From JAFARZ01 sp035651595 (lineage in GTDB: Bacteria; Actinomycetota; Actinomycetes; Streptosporangiales; Streptosporangiaceae), in assembly GCA_035651595.1 (NCBI GenBank), contig DASRFJ010000053.1, forward strand, positions 1 through 9,935: 9,935 bases of DNA. Direction: 5' to 3'. Below are positions 5,679-9,935 of the stretch, one piece after another. Position 1 is the first letter of the stretch; every line of letters starts with the position of its first letter. Below the pieces are notes generated by a model. The model saw only the letters and a program-made list of their open reading frames with translations. It ran no database searches and was not told where the DNA came from. The position numbers and the translations under genes were made by a program.

Positions 5679-6892
5679 TTCGGATCGTTGCGGAATTTGC
5701 CCGCGGGGTCGAAGCGGGCTCGCAGCTGTTCGAAATCGGGCAGCCGCGGGTACAGCTCGGCCGGCGACGTGACGAACACCTTTCCCCAGTGCGGCCTGGC
5801 GGCGAACGGGGCCAGGCGCTCCTCGATGGCTTCGAGCACCGGGAGGACGTTCGCGGGGTCCTTGCGCCAGGTGAAGTGGATCGCGGCCGAATCACGCTGG
5901 TAGCACGGGCTCAGCCACAGGTCGTCCCCGGCGATCGTGCGGATCTCCGAGATCTGGAGCGCGGTCGCGATCCGGTCGGCGATGGGAGCCAGGGCGGCCA
6001 GCGCCTCGGTCGCGTGCTCGCGGGGCACCAGGTACTCCGACTGAAGCTCGTCGCCGCTGCTCGGCGTGCCCTCGGCGGTGAAGTGCGGCAGCCGCTCATG
6101 CCATGGACCGGGCACGCCCAGCTGCGCGGTCGTGTTCGCGGGATCCATGCCCGGGACCGGATTCAGCTGGGTGCTGGAAAGCCTGCCGTCCAGCCATCGC
6201 TGGGGCGGTGCGGCGTCCGTTGTCTGCTTTCGCCACACCCGTACGGCGTGCGACGGACGCCAGTCGGTGAACACGCTCACGCTGTAGGCGCTGGCGAAGA
6301 TCTCGGCGAAGTCCGTTTCGAGCCGGCGGTGGGGCAGGTCCTCGTAGACCCATTGCCGCACCGTGTATGCCGGGACGAGGTCCAGCGTCACGCTGGTCAC
6401 GATGCCCAGTGCGCCGAGTGCCGTCACCATGCCGGGGAAATCGGGGTGTGTGTCCCGGTTGATGGTCGCTAGCTCGCCGTCCGCGGTGACCAGGTCCATG
6501 GCTGTTACCGCGGTAGCGAGCGCGCGGTTGGCGTCGCCGGATCCGTGCGTACCGGTCGCGCAGGCTCCGATCACCGAGATGTGCGGCAGCGAGGCCAGGT
6601 TGGGCAGCGCGTACCCGGCCGCGTCCAGGCGGGCGGCGAGAGTGCCGTACCTGATCGCCGCCGTTGCCGTGACCGTCTGGCGTTCCGGGTCGATCCGCAC
6701 CGTTACCGGCAGATCGTCCAGCGAGATGAGGGCGCCGGTGGTATCCGCGACCGGGCTGAACGAGTGGCCCGCGCCGACGGCGCGCACCTTGGGGTTGTCC
6801 GCGACCTGCTGTCGCAGCCGGGCGACGCTGTCCGGGCGGAGGACCCGTTCCGCGCCGAACGTGACGTTGCCGGCCCAGTTCGTCCGTGGCAT
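5627..6892 (-). CDS. Alditol oxidase (FAD-dependent, AldO/xylitol oxidase type)
   Basis: This 421-residue flavoenzyme of the VAO/PCMH family is predicted to oxidise the terminal hydroxyl of alditols such as xylitol or sorbitol with O2, giving the aldose and H2O2. Similarity to Streptomyces coelicolor AldO is clear from memory over nearly the whole length. The FAD-binding part holds GAGHSF, with His43 as the expected covalent flavin attachment site, then ASLPHIS (Ser101), ATGTHGSG, and SLGALGIVTSVTLDL-like text. The substrate domain has VPGPWHERLPHF, Glu316/Arg318 (SEIRT), His339/Thr341 (HFTW) and Lys371 (RPHWGK), matching the catalytic set known for AldO. The start is the ATG at 6892 (MPRTNWAGN); the open frame further upstream lies inside recG. 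It begins 25 nt after the recG stop, so co-transcription is likely. The last 17 residues (405-421, after GKFRNDP) do not look like the family and are encoded by the inverted repeat. Confidence 0.92.
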   Translation of the reverse strand: MPRTNWAGNVTFGAERVLRPDSVARLRQQVADNPKVRAVGAGHSFSPVADTTGALISLDDLPVTVRIDPERQTVTATAAIRYGTLAARLDAAGYALPNLASLPHISVIGACATGTHGSGDANRALATAVTAMDLVTADGELATINRDTHPDFPGMVTALGALGIVTSVTLDLVPAYTVRQWVYEDLPHRRLETDFAEIFASAYSVSVFTDWRPSHAVRVWRKQTTDAAPPQRWLDGRLSSTQLNPVPGMDPANTTAQLGVPGPWHERLPHFTAEGTPSSGDELQSEYLVPREHATEALAALAPIADRIATALQISEIRTIAGDDLWLSPCYQRDSAAIHFTWRKDPANVLPVLEAIEERLAPFAARPHWGKVFVTSPAELYPRLPDFEQLRARFDPAGKFRNDPKLLRTLTLPKRGGNCPQ

Positions 6893-6917
6893 GGGCCTTG
6901 ACTCTACCGTCGCGTTA

Positions 6918-9134
6918 CTAGGTCTTTTCGAGGAAGTCCGCCTGGTCGCCGAGCAGGTCCTCGATCGCGGTCTTGATCGCGGGGTGCGCCTCGAGGTCAG
7001 GGTCCTTCTCGATGACCCGGGTGGCCTCGTCACGGGCCACTCCGATGAGATCCTCGTCGGCGAGCAGTCGCAGCAGCCGCAGGCTGGATTGCCGCCCGGC
7101 CTGGGCTGCGCCGAGCACATCGCCCTCACGGCGCTGCTCCAGGTCGAGCCGCGCGAGCTTGAAGCCGTCCGTCGTCGCGGCCACCGCGTTGAGCCGCTCG
7201 CGGGACGGGCTGTCTGGCGGCGCCTCGGTCACCAGCAGGCACAACCCCGGTGCCTGGCCGCGGCCCACCCGGCCGCGCAGCTGGTGCAGCTGGGACACCC
7301 CGAACCGCTCCGCGTCCATGATCACCATGACCGTGGCGTTCGGCACGTCGACACCCACCTCGATCACCGTGGTCGCGACCAGCACGTCGATCCGGCCGCC
7401 CGCGAAGTCACGCATGACCGCGTCCTTCTCCTCAGGATTCAGCCGACCGTGCAGCAGCGCGACCCGCAGGCCCGCGAGCTGCTCGCCGGCCAGTTCGGCG
7501 GCCACGTCCGCGACGGCGAGCGGCTGGCGCCGGCCGGGCGGCAGCTTGGGCGCCTCGTCATCGTCGTAGAGATCGCCCCCGATGCGCGGGCACACCACGT
7601 AGGCCTGCTTGCCGTGCGCCACTTCCTCGCGGACCCGCTCCCAGGCGCGCTCGAGGAAGTGCGGCTTGTCCGCGGCCGGCACGACGTGGGTGGCGATCGG
7701 CGAGCGGCCGGCCGGCAGCTCGGTCAGCGTCGATGTCTCCAGATCGCCGTAGACGGTCATCGCGACAGTTCGCGGGATCGGCGTCGCGGTCATCACCAGC
7801 ACGTGCGGCCGGTTGTCCTGTGCCTTGGCGCGCAGCGTGTCGCGCTGCTCGACGCCGAACCTGTGCTGCTCGTCGATGACGATCAGGCCGAGGTCGGCGA
7901 ACTGCACCTTGTCCTCGAGCAGGGCGTGCGTGCCGATCACGATGCCGGCCTCGCCGGTGCAGGCGTCTAGCATCGCCTGGCGCCTGGCCGCCGCGCCCGA
8001 CGATCCGGTGAGCAGCACGACTCCCGTGGCGTGTTCGGCGCCGCCGAGCTGGCCGCGTTGCGCCAGCGGGCCGAGCAGGTCAGTCACGGAGCGGTAGTGC
8101 TGCTGAGCGAGGACTTCGGTCGGCGCGAGCAGCGCTGCTTGGCCCCCCGCGTCGATCACCTGGAGCATTGCCCGGATCGCGATGACCGTCTTGCCCGAGC
8201 CGACCTCGCCCTGGAGCAGCCGGTGCATCGGATAGGCGCAGGAAAGGTCGTGCGAGATCGTGTGGCCGACCTGCTGCTGACCGGTGGTGAGGGTGAACGG
8301 GAGCCTGCCGTCGAACTCCGCCGCGATGCCGTCCGGCTCGGGCGGGCGAGGCATGGCGGGCATGGCGGCCGCCGCCGCGCGGCGGCGGGCCAGCGCGGCC
8401 TGGAGCGTGAACGCCTCGTCCCACTTGAGCCGGTCCTTGGCTCGCCGGACGTCGTCCATGTCCAGCGGGGAGTGGATGGCCCGCAGCGCCTCGGCGCGGC
8501 CCATCAGCCCGTACCGATCCCTGATGTCTTGGGGCAGCGGGTCCTCGCCGGCGTCCAGCGAGCCGAGCACGGTCTTGACCGACTTGGCAATCGCCCAGGA
8601 GCTGATCTTGGCGCTGGCGGGGTAAACCGGGATCACCTCGGCGGCGAACTCAGAGGCCAGCTCCGGGGTGAGGTCCGCGTTGGGCGACGCGCCGGGCAGC
8701 GGCTGGCAGTCCGGGTGGACCAGCTGCCTGCGGCCACGGAACGTGCTGACCGTGCCCGCGAACATGTACACCGTGTGCGGCGTGAGCACCTTGTGGAAGT
8801 ATCCGGTGTTGGCGAAGAACATCAGCGTGAGCCGGGCCGTTTCGTCGGTGACAACGACCTCCAGGCGGCGCTGGCTGGTCTTGCCGCGCTGCGGGTGCAG
8901 GTGGGTCGTCACGACCCGGGCGACCACCGTGACGTGGTCGCCCTCGCGCAGCGAAGCCAGGTCGGACAGCTCGCCCCGGGTGTAGTAGCGGCGCGGATAG
9001 TGGCGCAGCAGGTCCACGGCGGTACGCAGGCCGAAGGCCGACTCGAGCGCCTTGGACGTCTTCGGGCCGAGCAGCCGGTTCAGCGGGTCGCGGAGGGTGC
9101 TCACTCTTTGCAGCATAGGGTGAGGGGCCGACAT
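6918..9134 (-). CDS. recG: ATP-dependent DNA helicase RecG
   Basis: This 738-residue branch-migration helicase reverses stalled forks and processes Holliday junctions and R-loops. The N-terminal wedge/OB domain (about 55-175) includes HYPRRYYTRGELSDLASLREG and the VTDETARLTLMFFANTGYF region. Helicase lobe 1 holds GEVGSGKT (Walker A, 309-316), PTEVLAQQHY, GTHALLED, DEQHRFGVEQR (421-431) and MTATPIPRT (448-456). Lobe 2 holds LHGRLNPEEKD, ATTVIEVGVDVPNAT and the arginine-finger motif QLHQLRGRVGRG (615-626), followed by the RecG-specific C-terminal region with RREGDVLGAAQAGRQSSLR. Length is normal for actinobacterial RecG. Start choice is uncertain: ATG 9134, ATG 9116 and GTG 9104 are all possible. 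9134 is kept because GGGA lies just upstream, although it is close to the start. An Ala-rich insert at 253-268 precedes the first helicase motif. The gene is divergent from rpmB, and the alditol oxidase follows after 25 nt. Confidence 0.97.
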   Translation of the reverse strand: MSAPHPMLQRVSTLRDPLNRLLGPKTSKALESAFGLRTAVDLLRHYPRRYYTRGELSDLASLREGDHVTVVARVVTTHLHPQRGKTSQRRLEVVVTDETARLTLMFFANTGYFHKVLTPHTVYMFAGTVSTFRGRRQLVHPDCQPLPGASPNADLTPELASEFAAEVIPVYPASAKISSWAIAKSVKTVLGSLDAGEDPLPQDIRDRYGLMGRAEALRAIHSPLDMDDVRRAKDRLKWDEAFTLQAALARRRAAAAAMPAMPRPPEPDGIAAEFDGRLPFTLTTGQQQVGHTISHDLSCAYPMHRLLQGEVGSGKTVIAIRAMLQVIDAGGQAALLAPTEVLAQQHYRSVTDLLGPLAQRGQLGGAEHATGVVLLTGSSGAAARRQAMLDACTGEAGIVIGTHALLEDKVQFADLGLIVIDEQHRFGVEQRDTLRAKAQDNRPHVLVMTATPIPRTVAMTVYGDLETSTLTELPAGRSPIATHVVPAADKPHFLERAWERVREEVAHGKQAYVVCPRIGGDLYDDDEAPKLPPGRRQPLAVADVAAELAGEQLAGLRVALLHGRLNPEEKDAVMRDFAGGRIDVLVATTVIEVGVDVPNATVMVIMDAERFGVSQLHQLRGRVGRGQAPGLCLLVTEAPPDSPSRERLNAVAATTDGFKLARLDLEQRREGDVLGAAQAGRQSSLRLLRLLADEDLIGVARDEATRVIEKDPDLEAHPAIKTAIEDLLGDQADFLEKT

Positions 9135-9261
9135 TTCCCGCGGTGTAGGCGCGCGATTCGCCAGTGCCCGGCGGCATCGGGTAAGCTTCGACGGCTGTCG
9201 GGTTTCCGCGGTGAGCGGAGCGCGGCGTTAATCCTTCGAACCCTATGCAATGGAGCGAACC
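9135..9261. promoter_or_regulatory. Divergent recG/rpmB intergenic region with candidate rpmB promoter
   Basis: This 127-bp region separates the recG and rpmB starts. On the plus strand, TAAGCT at 9182-9187 in the context CGGGTAAGCTTCG fits an actinobacterial -10 box and would give a leader of about 70 nt. The best -35-like hexamer (TTCGCC, 9157-9162) is 19 nt upstream and poor. In the leader, TCCGC (9205-9209) and GCGGA (9215-9219) form a 5-bp hairpin. GGAG at 9252-9255 lies 6 nt before the GTG at 9262. No clear recG promoter was recognised. Confidence 0.4.
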
Positions 9262-9447
9262 GTGGCTTCCGTCTGCGACGTATGCGGTAAGGGGCCGGCC
9301 TTCGGCAACAACGTGTCGTTCTCGCACCGACGCACCCGCCGCCGCTTTAACCCGAACATCCAGACCGTGCGCGCGATGATCGGCGGCAACCGCAAGCGCA
9401 TGAACGTCTGCACCTCCTGCATCAAGGCCGGCAAGGTCGCCCGTTAG
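9262..9447 (+). CDS. rpmB: 50S ribosomal protein L28 (zinc-ribbon type)
   Basis: This 61-residue ribosomal protein of the large subunit binds 23S rRNA. The sequence (M)ASVCDVCGKGPAFGNN is the classic L28 start, followed by SHRRTRRRFNPNIQTVR and the end CTSCIKAGKVAR. Four cysteines (5, 8, 50, 53) form two CxxC pairs, so this is the zinc-binding C+ form. I chose the GTG at 9262 over the in-frame ATG at 9250 for two reasons. GGAG at 9252-9255 gives a proper 6-nt spacing, and the GTG start gives the standard 61-residue length, while the ATG would add MERT, unusual for the family. Actinomycetes often encode more than one L28, including zinc-free paralogs induced by zinc limitation; this is the zinc-containing one. 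It is divergent from recG. A weak GGGC/GCCC stem (9447-9458) overlaps its stop. Confidence 0.97.
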   Translation: MASVCDVCGKGPAFGNNVSFSHRRTRRRFNPNIQTVRAMIGGNRKRMNVCTSCIKAGKVAR

Positions 9448-9677
9448 GGCTGTTGCCCGTGCGGTCGAGGTGAGCGCTGGGGCTGCTGCGACGCGGCTCG
9501 TCTAAACGCGGCACCGAGGCCAGTGTGGCTTTGGGTGAGTATTGGGACTGAGGTTGAGCGTCGCTCGCGGTTAAGGCAGGTTCCGTGGCTGCTCTGGTGG
9601 GCTCGTTGGCGTTGCGAGCGGTTTTTCGTCCCGGAACATTTAGGATGTCGTGCCACAAGTCGGGCTCGCTCGGCCAA

Positions 9678-9758
9678 CTTTTCATGTTGGAAAAGGGCTT
9701 CGTGGTAGAAAAGGGTGCAGATCCGGCGCCTTTTCTGACATGAAGCACTTTTCTGACA
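9678..9758. repeat. Cluster of CTTTTC/GAAAAG elements in both orientations
   Basis: CTTTTC occurs at 9678-9683, 9730-9735 and 9748-9753. Its complement GAAAAG occurs at 9690-9695 and 9708-9713. The copies at 9730-9740 and 9748-9758 are part of an 11-bp direct repeat CTTTTCTGACA with an 18-bp period. GAAAAGG (9708-9714) and CCTTTTC (9729-9735) form an inverted repeat, and CCAAC/GTTGG (9674-9678, 9686-9690) makes another small stem. Such spacing could present a repressor or activator array. Confidence 0.8.
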
Positions 9759-9793
9759 CAAGAGGGGTCGCTGCCGTCACTTGAGTCACATCC

Positions 9794-9833
9794 GACGCAC
9801 TCTGCGGGCGGTAGACGCACTCTACGGGCGGTA
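9794..9833. repeat. 20-bp tandem duplication
   Basis: Two adjacent copies of GACGCACTCT(G/A)CGGGCGGTA occupy 9794-9813 and 9814-9833, differing at one position. A third partial start (GAC) follows directly. The end of the second copy forms half of the inverted repeat at 9827-9840. No coding frame is supported across it. Confidence 0.95.
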
Positions 9834-9840
9834 GACCGCC
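9827..9840. promoter_or_regulatory. Inverted repeat GGCGGT-AG-ACCGCC
   Basis: Six-bp arms with a 2-bp centre make a typical dimeric-repressor half-site layout. The first copy of the neighbouring 20-bp duplication has the left half only, so the full dyad appears once. It directly abuts the next palindrome. The function as an operator is inferred from symmetry and position in a gene-free stretch. Confidence 0.4.
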
Positions 9841-9854
9841 TTCCGCTAGCGGAA
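9841..9854. promoter_or_regulatory. Perfect 14-bp palindrome TTCCGCTAGCGGAA
   Basis: This is a perfect dyad with no spacer. It resembles a protein binding site more than an RNA hairpin, because it has no loop. It starts the base after the 9827-9840 inverted repeat. No bound regulator can be named. Confidence 0.45.
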
Positions 9855-9880
9855 ATGGTCCCATCCGGCTTGCCTCGCGT

Positions 9881-9892
9881 ATGGTCGACCAT
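9881..9892. promoter_or_regulatory. Perfect 12-bp palindrome ATGGTCGACCAT
   Basis: This perfect dyad lies 26 bp beyond the 14-bp palindrome. It includes an ATG on each strand, but neither opens a supported gene inside the window. It could be an operator, or chance. Confidence 0.3.
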
Positions 9893-9905
9893 CGACGACT
9901 ACGCT

Positions 9906-9935
9906 GGGTTGGGTGGACGCGGTGGGGTTGGGGGG
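9906..9935 (+). other. G-run cluster, G-quadruplex candidate at window edge
   Basis: Runs of G at 9906-9908, 9911-9913, 9924-9927 and 9930-9935 with loops of 2, 10 and 2 nt make a loose G4 pattern. The region continues beyond the window, so the full context is unknown. Confidence 0.35.

Larger units (their letters stand above)
9448..9935. other. 488-bp stretch with no supported gene, rich in short repeats
   Basis: I see no convincing coding region. The long minus-strand frame spanning about 9422-9892 runs antisense into rpmB, has no recognisable domain, is of mixed low-complexity composition, and has no good ribosome-binding site. The stretch has visibly lower GC than the genes. It contains TTTTC/GAAAA elements (9678-9753), a 20-bp tandem duplication (9794-9833), two abutting 14-bp palindromes (9827-9854), a 12-bp palindrome (9881-9892) and a G-run cluster at the edge. 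This looks like a regulatory region for a gene beyond the right edge, or remains of one. A weak TAGGAT at 9642-9647 could be a -10 box, but no matching -35 was found. Confidence 0.6.

Noticed and set aside
6893..7129. N-terminal extension of the alditol oxidase into recG
   Set aside because: The extra 79 residues do not look like protein of the family and lie in a shadow frame of recG; the AldO-like N-terminus starts at 6892.
6363..7970. Long plus-strand open frame (535 codons) opposite recG and the oxidase
   Set aside because: It is antisense to two well-supported genes, has low-complexity Arg/Ala/Gly/Val composition with no domain, and is a normal by-product of high GC.
9250..9261. ATG start for rpmB giving 65 residues
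   Set aside because: The ATG overlaps the ribosome-binding GGAG, and the GTG at 9262 gives the standard 61-residue L28.
8031..9290. Long plus-strand open frame (419 codons) opposite recG
   Set aside because: It mirrors recG codon structure and has no recognisable motif; it also runs into the rpmB start region.
9422..9892. Minus-strand open frame of 156 codons in the right intergenic region
   Set aside because: It runs antisense into rpmB, spans the repeats and palindromes, and shows no domain or good start signal.
9448..9935. tRNA or riboswitch in the gene-free stretch
   Set aside because: I looked for the T-loop pattern GTTCRA, cloverleaf arms and known riboswitch cores and found none.

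Overview
The window is high-GC DNA (roughly 70 % by eye) with short or overlapping gene junctions, GTG start usage, an alditol oxidase of the Streptomyces AldO type and NarL-type two-component genes. This points to a chromosomal segment of an actinomycete (Actinomycetota). I cannot place it to genus from the sequence alone.

Left part (1-3541, minus strand): a tightly packed five-gene operon, read from right to left. It encodes a BcrA-like ABC ATPase, a six-helix ABC-2-type permease, a small cupin protein, a second ABC ATPase of the DrrA type, and a DrrB/ABC-2-type permease cut off by the left edge. Every junction is a 4-bp ATGA or similar overlap or a 2-nt gap, so translation is probably coupled. 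The result is two complete exporter modules with a metal-binding cupin between them.

Divergent from that operon (3676-5462, plus strand) is a two-component system: a NarL-family membrane histidine kinase with a histidine-rich predicted outer loop, and a LuxR-type response regulator. The 134-bp shared intergenic region suggests that this pair senses an envelope or drug-like signal and controls the exporter operon (inference).

Between the convergent response regulator and alditol oxidase (5452-5680) lies a compact, structure-rich junction. It holds four copies of a 19-bp tandem repeat that begins inside the regulator's stop region, a C-rich tract that is a quadruplex candidate on the other strand, an 8-bp GC hairpin, and a 24-bp-arm inverted repeat. 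That inverted repeat supplies the last codons of the oxidase.

Right part: an alditol oxidase (minus) sits directly downstream of recG (minus). recG is divergent from rpmB (ribosomal protein L28, plus). The last 488 bp (9448-9935) hold no gene I can support. They are dense in short repeats and palindromes and look regulatory for a gene beyond the right edge. Nothing in the window is a clear mobile element, CRISPR array, tRNA or rRNA. The most unusual items are the dual exporter/cupin/two-component locus, the coding hairpin at the oxidase 3' end, and the repeat-rich right end.
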